From positions 15,494,001 to 15,558,000 of the forward strand of contig NC_080569.1 in the NCBI RefSeq assembly GCF_030253575.1: a stretch of DNA of 64,000 bases. The letters run 5' to 3'. The notes under the pieces are model-generated. The model was not told the DNA's origin and made no database searches. It saw nothing but the letters and a program-made list of their open reading frames with translations. The translations under genes and the position numbers were made by a program. Within the stretch, counting starts at the first letter, position 1, and the number at the start of each line of letters is the position of its first letter. Shown piece after piece: positions 46,859 through 60,119 of the stretch. Origin of the DNA: Rhododendron vialii. Its lineage: Eukaryota; Streptophyta; Magnoliopsida; Ericales; Ericaceae.

Positions 46859-47360
46859 ATATTTATATATAAATTTTTTTTTTGAGCAGTAATTTTTTTA
46901 TTTCTTTTGTCAATGTGATAGTGTTAGCATGGCAGTGGTTCATAATTAGTTATAATAGCAGGCTGATGTTGCTCCGTCAACTCGAATCAATTCTTATGGT
47001 GCACCAGAAAACATTCTGTTGTTGGAATCAGGTTGTTGTTCGTATATCACAGTTGATAAATAGCTAATTTCCTCCCTGATCCGGTCAAAGACAAACAGAT
47101 TATCCACGACTGGATTAGAAGATTCACAAGAAATCACTTCTGACCCTAAGAATTGAGCTCTGATCAATGGTGTGCGAAGCAAACCCCCAGCCAACAAGAC
47201 TATAACCCTTGGGACTGGTTTCTTAGTGTTTAATACACAAGCTTATGGCTTACTAACATGCAGGCCCGACCCTCCTAAAGCCACTGCCTTATCCACCACC
47301 CAAACAAACCATCAACTCCATCGCAGGCCTGGGCAAAAGGGGGAACAAAGAACTTCTGTA

Positions 47361-47780
47361 AGGGTATGTTTGGTTGGATGGAATCAATGTTAGAATGAAA
47401 TAGTCATTCCAATGACTTATTTATTCCAATGTTTGGTTCATCATTAAATAATGGAATCACTATTCACCTTAGTAAAAGAATTGTCATTCCATCCAAAAAC
47501 TAAAGAATTATTATTCCATTTCTTTGTCACACCAAAATTACTAGTGTCACTCCAACATTCATTATTGCCGCTCCAAAAATTGCTATTGCCACTCCAAAAA
47601 TTACCATTGTCACTCTAAAAATTGCTATTGCCACACTATTCCATTAGAGATGAGAATGACTATTCCTAAGCACAACCAAACATGAGAATGAGAATAATTA
47701 TTCCATTCTCAATTCCTCCAATTCTATTCTATTCTTAATTCCATTCCTATTCACATTCTATTCCATCCAACCAAACCCAT
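47361..47780. mobile_element. MITE with GTTTGGTTGGATGGAAT ends
   Basis: Left GGTATGTTTGGTTGGATGGA and right TCCATCCAACCAAACCCAT are inverted repeats. The interior is a series of short ATTCCATT / AATGACTATTCC variants and a repeated phrase (ATTGCTATTGCCACTC), also partly inverted. No coding capacity. Confidence 0.7.
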
Positions 47781-48035
47781 TGTAACAGATTTCGTGCTTA
47801 ATATCCAAGCCAAGGGCCCAATTAAACATGCAAGGATACGATGTTCAAGTGATCCTAACCACATCGTCTCATGGGTATTTTTATACATTTTTGTTTGGAG
47901 TTGGTTTTGTCCTTTGAACTCTAGTTCCTCAAAATGTGAAGGGTCCTGTCTTAAAATTTTCAATTGGGCCTACAGTTTAATGGCCCTCCACGAATATGAG
48001 ATTCGTGTAAGATGTTCCATCAAAGGATTATCTCC

Positions 48036-48146
48036 ATGGCAAGTCAAACGGTAGCTCAGTTGTTGGCAACATGTACTCTCGTACATTTGATTGGGGTTCA
48101 AATCTTCAACTAACAATATTGACTTTTGCCGAGTAAAAAAAAAAAA
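48036..48146 (+). mobile_element. Probable tRNA-derived SINE
   Basis: A box-A-like motif (GTAGCTCAGTTGTTGG, 48051) and a box-B-like motif (GGGTTCAAATC) lie about 45 bp apart, as in a tRNA-type pol III promoter. They are followed by a short body and an A12 tail (48135-48146). The length and tail suit a plant SINE. No clear target duplication was found. Confidence 0.5.
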
Positions 48147-49401
48147 GACATGTCACCTTGAGCAATTAAAAGGAGCTCACTTCCCCATTAAAAACCTCGT
48201 GAGTAGGTTATGTCACCGTGTCGTTCCTTTTCATTAGGTATTGTATACCTTATGAGTAAATGCATATTCATTTTGTCTGTCGTTGTTAGTCCATCTTTCT
48301 ACTTGTTCCATAAAAAATATCCACTTTGATATGTTGATGAGCAAAATTTGGTGACATTGCTCTTTTTGTATCCTTAGTCATTTGAATTTCAAATCCATGG
48401 TTGAAACTTCTCAAGGGTGACATTGGAATGTAAAAATGTATGACGTGTAATGATTACATCTCCTTAAATAAGCTAGATTTCACAAGAGTGACCCAATATT
48501 TGTTTTGATCGAAACAACATCTCAAGAGCTCTCGGCTTTACAATTTTTGGCTGGCTATATATAAATCCTTAGGCTGCCTTAAGTCTCAAGAATAAGGAAA
48601 CTGCTTCTTGATTCAGGAAGTTCAATCACATTTTTGTAAACTTGTGATTAGTGTTTTGCTCACATGAGGTAGCTAGGTGAGGTGTATTCAAATCTCTCTA
48701 CTAAAAATACCATATCAGAAAGGAATCCAGGAAAGGCTAGCTTCAATGGAGCAAAACCTACTCTTAGAGTTCATTTGGGATGTGGTTTAGGTGTGTACTC
48801 TTTTTAGTTTTCTTGTGGGATTTGTTCAAATGAATTAATATTCTAAACCACGGATCATCATATTTCCTTGAGATTGTCACACCTTTATTGGATATTCTAC
48901 ATTGTCATGCACTCTTGCATCTATATATATATATATATATCGACAGCATTATTATAGTACGGAGTAGTAATGTTTAGTTTCAGACAAAGATAATTACGCT
49001 TAGTAGTAAAACATTTCTTTTTCTTTGCTTTTTAACAAATCACCAATTAGTAGTTAGGGAAAAAGTAGAGCTCCAGACCCTGCTTTCTCTACTTCTTTAG
49101 GCAATTACCACTTTCCACGGGTCCTCGATCTATAGAATTTCCCATCACTCTGCTTTGACAACGTACGAATTGTTTTTTATACGTAATTCGGTATCTGACT
49201 CAATGAGACCAACTCGAATAAAAGCTGGGCAAAACCCGTATGGATTGGCATCATTGACTCAATACATGAAGTACGTGATAGCACACAGTGAGTGTTGAAC
49301 ACCAGACTCAAGATTTCATGAAAACCCTGATTGTGAAAGCAACTATTACTGCACCAACCCGTGAAAGTTCATGATAATGTGGGTATTTGTTGCAAGTGAA
49401 A
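48147..49401. other. Intergenic, no gene seen
   Basis: AT-rich sequence with a short (TA)n tract near 48921-48940. No supported coding or RNA gene. Confidence 0.4.
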
Positions 49402-49994
49402 CAGGGCTGGCCCAAAGATTTATGGGGCCCTAGGCAAAATTACAAAATGGGACCTTCATCTTTATAACCCTAACCTTAGCCGCTAACGCTAATTTAACGC
49501 AATTTCCACCAAAAACTGTGAGGCATTCTTAAGCCACTAATAGATTGAGAAAATTATCATAACATTTTGAATAGCCTCTCATATTTTTTTGTTTAAGTTG
49601 TGATCGAACATCTTTTTCTAACTCTGATACATTAATTAGAGATCCCATATATAAGGTGGAGTAATTTAAATATGTAATTTCATACCAATATAGTATAATT
49701 ATAACTGTTATTTATACAATCAAGTTAACTTGTTGGTGCACAGGCAGTATCCAAGCACTCAACCCATAGGTGTTGAGTTCAAAACTTATCAACATCGTTC
49801 ATAACGTAAAGTAGTAAATTAACTGAAAAATTATTTTGGACACAAAACAAAGTACAAGGAGGCTTGAACCAGTGACCAAAGATTTTATCAAACAGCCTTT
49901 CTACCATTGAACCACAGCATATTTCCATTAGAAATCTACTGTTTACTACATACATACTATTTCGAATTATGGGCCCTATTAAGGGCCGGCCCTG
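49402..49994. mobile_element. hAT-like MITE with CAGGGCTGGCCC ends
   Basis: Left end CAGGGCTGGCCC and right end GGGCCGGCCCTG are inverted repeats with one mismatch, typical of plant hAT-derived MITEs. The interior contains a tRNA-like stretch on the minus strand at 49858-49916 (GGTTCAATGGTAGA then GGTTCAAGCC), perhaps an old SINE fragment. No transposase. The 8-bp flanks (AAGTGAAA, TGTTGAAA) agree only in part. Confidence 0.6.
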
Positions 49995-50429
49995 TGTTGA
50001 AACTGATTATGCTAAAGAGACAACCAATTAGGCACATTGAGCTTGTGGATAACAATATTTTTCCGGTGATTTAATTTAGTTTTTGCCTGAGAATCAGCAG
50101 AAGTTCGATTACACATATTTCACAGAAAAATAAAAAAAATCTCCCCTTTTACTAAGGCAAAGTGGAAAAATAAACAAGGAGATACAGTAACACTTAATGA
50201 TAGCAGATATTTGCCTATAAGGTAATCAGAATCAGAAATTTGCAGTTACGAACCATTACATCACTTCTTTGTAATACTTGGAAAATAAGAAACACTATTC
50301 CAAGCTTAAAATTACATATTAATATATCAAGCCAAACAGGGTCCTACCTTGAAGGATGCAACCTAAGAAAATCCAAATCTACCCTTCCCATTTTCACCCA
50401 TCATGATGGGAATTTCTACCCCTTCTTCT

Positions 50430-52046
<1,617 letters not shown>

Positions 52047-52100
52047 TTAGTTTCTCTGTTTCCTCTGTTTTTGTGTGGAATGTGAGAGACTTGGAGGTTC

Positions 52101-52108
52101 TATTTATA
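52101..52108 (-). promoter_or_regulatory. TATA box of BBE-like 3
   Basis: The minus strand reads CCCTATAAATAGAACC, a near-ideal plant TATA box, about 70 bp upstream of the start codon at 52031. This predicts a transcription start near 52075 and a 5' leader of roughly 45 nt. Confidence 0.75.
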
Positions 52109-53382
52109 GGGTTGATGGTGGTTTGATGACCCTATTATGAGCTAATGAGAACGTAATATTCGATTGAAAATTGTGAATATTTGTTGAAAGAGATAATGAC
52201 AGGAAATCAGATTACAGATTTATTTAGATTCTAGCTTGAGATTAGATAGCAGATTCTAAATTTCAAATTTTAGTAAAAATGGATATACATGTAAAGTGTA
52301 GTTATGAGATTATAATTAAGCAGTAGTAAGTAAAATCTGATGCATTTAAAAGCATAAAATCAACTTCTTGGGAATCAAATATTATTTGATTTGGGTTTGG
52401 ATTTTGATTTGTGCGATAATAACAAATACAAGAGGCTTATTCATTTCATTATTTTCTACTTTTTCTTGATAAGGTTATCCTTTTTCGTTCTTAATTCCTT
52501 ATAAATGCCGCTTCAAATTCATGACCAAATAAAATAAAACTTTAGGCATCAGCCAAAAAATAAAATAAAACCTTAATTAGGGTACCTGATAAGTAGTGAA
52601 TTTTAGATATTTAAATTCTGAGCTTTAGATCATGCTCATCAGGTTCCAACTTCTACGATTTAGGCCACTTTTTTGACCTTTACATCATTTTGTAGGCCAT
52701 GAGAGGACAACACAATTTGTTTATATAGTTTTTTTCTCACATACACGACAAAGAATATATCTGTCAAGGAAAAAGTTAATGGTGTAGGTTTTTCCACTTC
52801 AACTTGAATGAAAGCGATTGCCAATTGCTCCATATATATATTCCATTAACGAAGTGACCCAATAGTTATTATTATTTCTATCGAGAGTACTCCTGAAGGG
52901 ATATAAGTTAGGGCAAAGGGACTGGCCTCGACAAGACTCTTCCAATGTCTCGGGTTCACAATATTTAGGTGATATTAATTCTTATGGGGTTATTTCATAC
53001 AGAGCGGCCTTGTCCCTTAATTCGTCTCGGCTTTAATCAAGCTTCTTGCTAGTAGATGGCATAATTGAATCTTTAGGGATTAGTTGAGGAGCGAAAGTTA
53101 ACTCGGACACACTCAGTTACAAGGGCGGAACTACAAAGAGGAGCGGTTGTGACACGAGCCACCCCCGGTTTTACACGAAGGGAAGTCAATTAGGCACTTA
53201 TCGATGTCTGAATGACTTGATTTTTTATAGAGTTGATGAAAAATAGCGATTTGAAGAATGAATGATTCGGATCATGAAAACAATATCTCGATGGCTTTCA
53301 TTTAAGGACCAAAAGAGAGTTAAATCAAGCCTTTTATTTTTTCAATTTAAAACAAAGCTTAGGGCAAAGTTTGAGTTTTACT

Positions 53383-53384
<2 letters not shown>
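52109..53384. other. Upstream region of BBE-like 3 and intergenic DNA
   Basis: AT-rich. The proximal part presumably carries regulatory sites for the gene. No further gene or clear repeat. Confidence 0.4.

Positions 53385-53434
<50 letters not shown>
53385..53434. repeat. (AT)25 microsatellite
   Basis: Fifty bases of uninterrupted AT dinucleotide, the longest simple repeat in the window. Open frames reading YIYIYI through it are artefacts. Confidence 0.95.
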
Positions 53435-53437
<3 letters not shown>

Positions 53438-54223
53438 ATATTCTTAGTAACAACATGCAGCAATACAAGTGGACTACCATCAATATCAATATCAAAGAGC
53501 GCCACCTTCCAATCCAAATCTTCGCTTCGCCACTGCCGAGTTACAAAAGATATGGAGAGAAAGTGGGTTCAGATCCCGCACCTTATGCTGAAATGTTGTC
53601 ATAAAATCACCCCACACAGGTGTGATCGATGTTTAGGTTATGTTACAGCTTCTTACAGTGAGATATATATTTCACAACACTGAAACAATATACTGATTTT
53701 GACACTTTTTATCTGAAAGCATATGACAGGGAAGAAGAAACTTAAGAAAAAAAAAAAGGAGAGAGAGGGAATTGCATGTTTGGCTATTAAGGTATTTATA
53801 ATAAACATTGTTTGGATATGAAATGAGTTATCACTTCATATAATGTTAAGATTGATCTTTCCACTTAATAACTTAACTTTTGGTTTTGGGTTGACATGGT
53901 ATTAGCACAAGGGTCATTCCATCACACATTTTACAAATATCAATTCACGTCACCTGAAGATCGATAAACCAACAAAAAGATTAATGGACAATGCTAAACC
54001 TGAAAAAGAGACTACACTGATAAACCTCAAACGTGAACACTGGAGAGGGCCGGAATGTGAACGAGTCCAATTCCATATTACTTGGGCATGAATTAGTGAT
54101 CATTTAAGTAGTAATTTTGGGACTTTTCCATCCAACAACACAAGATTTGGGGTTAGATATGAAGTTTCAGCAACGACAATAATAAAGCAATTCTTAGACT
54201 TAACAGTTTCCAGTTTGAAGACG
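53435..54223. other. Intergenic, no gene seen
   Basis: No supported coding frame, RNA gene or element border. Confidence 0.4.
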
Positions 54224-54290
54224 GAACAACACTTTATCTTGGGGGGAACAACACTTTATCTTGGGGGGAACAACCCTTTCCTCTGGGGAA
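54224..54290. repeat. 22-bp tandem repeat, three copies
   Basis: AACAACACTTTATCTTGGGG recurs at 54225 and 54247, with a diverged third copy at 54269 (AACAACCCTTTCCTCTGGGG) and a partial start at 54291. Confidence 0.85.
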
Positions 54291-54440
54291 AACAACATGA
54301 AAGTAGTATACCAAAGCAATGATTACCCACACTAATTATTGGACTCCAAAGTAATAAGTCAAGTTTTCGGCCTTAGAACTTTGTGAAATTTGGTAGGTAG
54401 GAAATTAAAAGAGCAATGCATGTGATAGCAGAACACTGCT

Positions 54441-54689
54441 TCATCTGTTCTATATTGAGAGTCTATATCATCATGAAAAGTTGTGTTATTTTTTAAATAA
54501 AAAAATCAACTACTTCTGTGTATAATTTTTTGAATTTTTTCGCACCAAATTAAAGTACTAATCGAGATCTTTAATACGGTGCAAAAAATTCAAAAAATTA
54601 TACATGGAAGTAGTTAATTTTTTTATTTGAAAAATGGCAAGAGAGATTTAGAGAGAAAGTATGAGACTCTCAATATGGAACTGAAGGGG
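54441..54689. mobile_element. Stowaway-related foldback MITE
   Basis: TCATCTGTTCTATATTGAGA on the left pairs with the right end TCTCAATATGGAACTGAAG, and the arms continue through TATAATTTTTTGAATTTTTT and its complement. Termini are diverged from the CTCCCTCCGT type. Confidence 0.7.
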
Positions 54690-55232
54690 TTTTTTTTTTT
54701 TTTGGTAATGCAGGGTGTTCCAGTCCAACTTTTTTTTTTTTTGATAAGTGTGTTCTAGTCTAACTTGCGCATACCTTAGACTAATCCCCACATCCATAAC
54801 GGTTTCATACACTTACGTGTGGGGATGAAGTAACCCCAAAAATTATTGGAAAAAAAAATCCAAAACACAGAAATCATTTGGCCAACCTTGGATTAATTGA
54901 TGTACCCTGACGTCAAGTCAAGAAAGTAAAAAGATACTTTTGAAATTGCAACTTTGTGAGAAGGGATTTTTCTTTTTGTGTAACCCAAGTTTTGTTAAAA
55001 GGATCAGTTGAGACGATTTTGGAGGATTGAAGTTGAAGCAAACCAAAGGAACTAATCATTCCGCAATTTCCATGGCCCTTAGAGCGCACATCACGCCACC
55101 AAAGTCTTCAATAGCCCTCATGTGTCCATGTTCAAATAGGAATTAACTTCTTGTTATTGGATTTGGGAAATTCGCGCGTTAGTTACAGTTTGTTTGACCA
55201 GACCGTATACATATGAGAGCTGCTACAGGTAC

Positions 55233-55588
55233 AGACAAACATGCACAGCAGCCGTGCACAACAAGGTTTTGCGTCCGTCTCGAGTTCAACAAAGATGATC
55301 GGAGCCGCTCATTTTATTTAAAATGTTTAGTTTAGGGGTCCTACAAAAAATCAGCTCAACCGGATGTCTGTAAGAACGCTTATGAAACATCCAATTTTGC
55401 TTCAAATTTAGGCTTGAATTCTGAAGCAAAGTTGAATGTTTTGTAAGCGCCTTTATCGACATCCGGTTGAGTTGATTTTTTATAGGGACTCTAAACTAAA
55501 CATTTCAAAATAAACGACTCCAATCATCTTTGTTAAACTCAAGACTGGCACAAAACCCTGCTGTATGCAGCTATTGTACATGTTTATC
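55233..55588. mobile_element. Foldback MITE related to 17195-17585
   Basis: Arms of about 165 bp pair around a centre near 55410. AAAAAATCAGCTCAACCGGA on the left matches TCCGGTTGAGTTGATTTTTT on the right; the outer arm pairs GACAAACATG with CATGTTTATC. Confidence 0.8.
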
Positions 55589-56850
55589 TTATTCTTTCCA
55601 CAATATATATCTAAAGCTCTATCAAATATAACCCCAATGGATTGGCATGGTGGGGTCTGCGACTTAGGATTTTGTTTTGTCCTAAGGTCAGGTTCAAAGT
55701 CTAACTCTCAAGTGCTATCAAATCCTTTGGAGTCAATACATTCAGGGGTTTTGTCTGACTTTAATTTATATATAATTTAGTATCACAAAAAAAAAATTTA
55801 TGCATAATTTTGGCATTAGTGAACTACTACTAAAATCAGCCATCCTCAATTCATTGGTGTTTTGCGCTAGCTAGAGCTATGGTTTTTCCTTGTCGGTAGC
55901 TTATTTACACTCCTTTTTTCCCTTCTCTTTCAGTGTATTTTGTTACAGTATTAAGAATAAATATTAATTTCTGCCAATCGAAGAAATACAAGAAAGCAAT
56001 CGGTAATAATTTGTTAGCTAATACGTCTGCATTAATATATGCACTTTGTTAGTAAATAATAATACTAGTAAATGTAATGGACAAAAGACCGGAATAAAAA
56101 GCACAAAAAGTTGGAATTAAGGACTGCAATGACACAAAACAACATATTTAATTAGTGTGTCATTGACTCAATGGGGGGTTTTGTTTCCGAACGACAATAA
56201 TTAAGAAGGTCGCATCTCTTATTTTATACACAAAACAATATTAATTGTACGTAGAAGTTGATATTGGAAAGGTATTCCAACTTATAGCTTCTTGTAGTAT
56301 AAAAGAAGAAAAATCAAAGTTACGCAATTTATAGCTAGCTAGCTTGTGTTACACAGTACGTATATATGCAAATAGATTTAGAATTAAGACATTAATTTGG
56401 TTCTACAACCTTGCACTTGCAAGTTTGATCATCTTCAACAAGCAGCTACAGCAATTATAAGCCAAGCAAGGAGGAAACATATATACATATTGCATTCCTT
56501 TAATTTGGGGAAGAAACCCGGCCCAAAAAGAAAGAGAAAATGGTACTCAAGGGTCTCGCTTTGATTTGTTCTTCAAAATAAAAAAAAAAACGAGAAAAAA
56601 AAAAAAAACTCACTTGAATTTCCTCCTTTTATTTAGAACATAAAACTAACAGCAAACCCGTGCTATACACGCACTCATGCATTAATCGAAATTAGTGTAT
56701 TAAAATGAGCATTTTTTAATTTTTTTTCTGTCAGGAGTGCAATGCATGGAGAGAATATTTGTGGAATTTGAAACTATAATGAGATTGAGTGGTCTATTAA
56801 TGGGATAATGCAACCTTGCCAATAAAAAGTTAATATCTAATGTTAAAATA
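55589..56850. other. Intergenic, no gene seen
   Basis: AT-rich with long A-runs near 56577-56610. I find no supported gene or repeat. Confidence 0.4.
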
Positions 56851-58164
56851 AGGGGAAATTACAGTAAGCCCCCTTCAACTATACCTCGGTAACGAGTTGC
56901 CCCCTTCATCGTTTAACTCGAACACTTAACCTCCTTCATCGTTTATCGCGTGACACTTAAGCACCGTCCGTTAGTGAGCCGTTATGAATTTGACGGAAGA
57001 AGGTCATGTGAGCAGTACATGACCATATTAATGACAGGTCATGCCCTTATAAATACATAAGTGTTCCAAATTTCAATCCGTTTGAACCGGGGGAAAGATT
57101 TTTGTTTTCTGATCATTTTATCCTAAATGGTCATAATTAAATTTTGACTCTAGGACTCTGGTTGACTAGTCCTAAGAAAGTTGTAGAATCAAATATCTCT
57201 TATGGCTATTCAACGAGAGCCATAAAATCAAAATTTAATTATGACCATTTAAGATAAAATGATCAAAAAACTAAAATCTTTCCACCGGTTCAAACAGATT
57301 GAAATATGGTTAAAAAATATGTTAAAAAACACTTAATTTTTCAACCTTTTTATACAGTTTATATATTAAAAAATATGGTTAAAAAATTAAGTGTTCCAAA
57401 TTTCAATCCGTTTGAACCCGTGGAAAGATTTTATTTTTCTGATCATTTTATCCTAAATGGTCATAATTAAATTTTGACTCTATGGCTCTCGTTGATTAGC
57501 CCTAAGAGATATTTGATTATACGACTTTCTTAGGGCTAATCAACGAGAGCTCTAGAGCCAAAATATAATTATGACCATTTAGAATAAAATGATCAGAAAA
57601 CTAAAATCTTTCCACCGGTTCAAACGGATTGAAATTTAGAACACTTAATTTTTTAACCATATTTTTTAATATATAAACGGTATAAAGAGGTTGAAAAATT
57701 AAGTGTTCCAAATTTCAATCCGTTTGAACCGGTGGAAAGATTTTAGTTTTTTGATCATTTTATCCTAAATGGTCATAATTAAATTGACTTTATGGCTTTC
57801 GTTGATTAGCCCTAAGAGATATTTGATTCTACGACTTTCTTAGGACTAGTCAACAAGAGTCCTAGAGTCAAAATTTAATTATGACCATTTAGGATAAAAT
57901 GATCAGAAAATTAAAAAATCTTTTCCCCGGTTCAAACGGATTGAAATTTGGAACACTTATGTATTTATAAGGCCATGACCTGTCATTAATAAGGTCATGT
58001 ACTGCTCACATGACCTTCCGTTAAATTCATAACGGCTCACTAACGGACGGTGCTTAAGTGTCACGCGATAAACGATGAAGGGGGTTAAGTGTTTGAGTTA
58101 AACGATGAAGGGGGCAACTCGTTACCGAGGTATAGTTGAAGGGGGCTTACTGTAATTTCCCCTA
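56851..58164. mobile_element. 1.3-kb multi-level palindromic element
   Basis: The outer arms (56851-57058 and 57960-58164) are near-perfect complements, starting AGGGGAAATTACAGTAAGCC and ending CTGTAATTTCCCCT. Inside are three blocks of about 255-260 bp (57059-57313, 57389-57646, 57701-57959), each itself a hairpin built on GTGTTCCAAATTTCAATCCG and TGATCATTTTATCCTAAATG and their complements. The spacers between blocks (TTAAAAAATATG... and its complement) are also inverted copies. The whole is thus symmetrical about position 57508 with hairpins inside a hairpin. No coding capacity. Termini share the CCCCCTTCAACTAT phrase with 35447-35760. Target duplication uncertain (TAAAATAA and TAAAAATA flanks). 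Confidence 0.85.
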
Positions 58165-59499
58165 AAAATAATTGTATTACCGATATTGATTGTGAGACAC
58201 ACGAAGCAGCTCTCCTCACTAATAGACCCTTTTGGTTAAAATATAGGGCAAACTTTACTTACCGGTGTGGTTTGGGTCATGTGCAAAACCCACTTATGGA
58301 AATAATGTGAAACCCACTATTAACGAAAACGAGGAAAAGTCTAATATATCATCATCTTCTTCCTTGAATTCTAACCAATTCATCCACAATACAAAAATTT
58401 GGATCCAAACAGTAGATATTGTAGAGCTTCATGGTTGAATAGTTCGAATTACTATAAAGTAAATTTCAAATTGAAATTTATCTTTTATTTTAACAAGAAT
58501 AATGTTCCCTGATGATTGAGTTATTGATAGCTGATTGACATGATTTTTCACGGAGATGCTCTATTCTGTAAGAGACGTGCGAGTTACACATCCGTTAACA
58601 TGAAGGAAATTGGGAGCATCTACACAAATTCACAAAGCACACGTGGATGCAACAAAATGAACGTGAGGAGGTGGATAGATGGCCCAAGGCCCCAAACCAC
58701 ATGGAGTATAGGAAAAGTTTGCCTAATACATAGAAGAATAGTGTCTCAGTTTCATTGGTTGAGGTGGATCCTACTGTCTGGCCTATTAGGCTCTGTTCTA
58801 TTAACGTTTTTATTTTTTAAGTACTTTTCCGTTTTACGATCGAGATAGGTCATTTTCTCACAATACATCACATTTAATTAAAAAAATAAATACTTATTTA
58901 ACAAATAAGTACTAGTTTAGTAAGTGAAATTGGGTTATATGTTGACTTTAACTACGCTTAATTCACTAATTAACTAAAAATAAAATAAAATTCTAGACCC
59001 GACTAGCGCTCGACTATACCCGACCCCGGTGGAAATTGCTGTGGGGTCCAATATTTGAAGTCCTCACCATAAGAATATAATTCTCAGAGCAACTCTAACC
59101 AAGTTCTATAACTCTAAAATAGAAAATGGATGACATGCATAAGCTTCTTTATATGGACTGCAAAAGTAGTTCGTATGACCTCAATCGTTAGGGATAATTT
59201 TTAATGGTTCAAATTTGTTAAAAGATTCTTATCATTCTTTCTGAGAAAAAATCTTTTTAAAATTTGGACAACCAACTAATTGTCGAGATGGGCGACCGAG
59301 ATACAACTGCAGTTCAACTAGAAGAAGTCGGTCCCATGCATCCCCAAAAAGGTGAATATGTTTGGACTATCGAGTTGAAGAGTTATGGATGTGTGTCATG
59401 TATTATGTGGTGCCTATTATAATTGAGGGCATTTTATCTTTTGGTCCAGAAAATAGAAAGTAATTCCCACTAGATCTCCTTTAATTAACAAAACGCTAA
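58165..59499. other. Intergenic, no gene seen
   Basis: A 102-codon open frame at 58540-58848 ends in a hydrophobic stretch (WILLSGLLGSVLLTFLFF) but has no recognisable domain or conserved context; I treat it as chance. Confidence 0.4.
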
Positions 59500-59880
59500 A
59501 ACTCTATGAAAGTGCCTAAAATCCTAAACACTGAAATTGCCTAACCCATAGGGCACCTTATAAAAATGCCTAAACTCTAGGATATCCTATGAAAATGCTT
59601 AAACCCCTAGGATACCCTATGAAAGTGCCTAAACCGCTAAAACCCTATAATAGAAAAGTGCACCCTAAAACCCCTATGAAAGTGCCTAAACCTAAATCCT
59701 TGGGCTCTATGAAAGCGCCTAAACCTAAACCTAAACCCTAGGGTACTCTAAATCCTAGGGTATCCTAAACCTTAAAATCTTAAGATATCCTAAAATCATA
59801 GGATATCCTAAAATCTTAGGGTACCCTAAGACTTTAGGGTACCATAAAACCCTGGCATAACCTAAAATCCTAGGGTGACA
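59500..59880. repeat. Degenerate CCCTAAA-like array
   Basis: Irregular repeats of CTATGAAAGTGCCTAAA pass into runs such as CCTAAACCTAAACCTAAACC and CCTAGGGTA(C/T)CCTAAA. The motifs resemble the plant telomere unit CCCTAAA, but spacing is irregular and both orientations (CCTA and TAGG) occur. The same GAAAGTGCCTAAA phrase is found at 9297-9480. Confidence 0.65.
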
Positions 59881-60082
59881 CTTTCATTAATAGTACTTGT
59901 ATTTTTGTAAAAATGGACCTAGTGGTAATTAAGTATTTTATCTCTCCTTAATGAGAATTAAGTGTCACTTTTGTTGTACTTAGAGGTAAAAAACTGTATA
60001 ATTGAAATGTGAAATGCGGGGTCATGCATATATAATAAACCTCGATCTAACAATTGTATCTATACATGTATGGTTTTAATAA

Positions 60083-60119
<37 letters not shown>

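Noticed and set aside
49858..49916. A functional tRNA gene on the minus strand
   Set aside because: Boxes A and B are present but the stretch is too short and cannot form a full cloverleaf acceptor stem by eye.
53262..53604. Frames reading YIYIYI
   Set aside because: They are translations of the (AT)25 microsatellite.
58540..58848. 102-codon frame with a terminal membrane-like segment
   Set aside because: No homologue recognised, no supporting context, surrounded by repeats.
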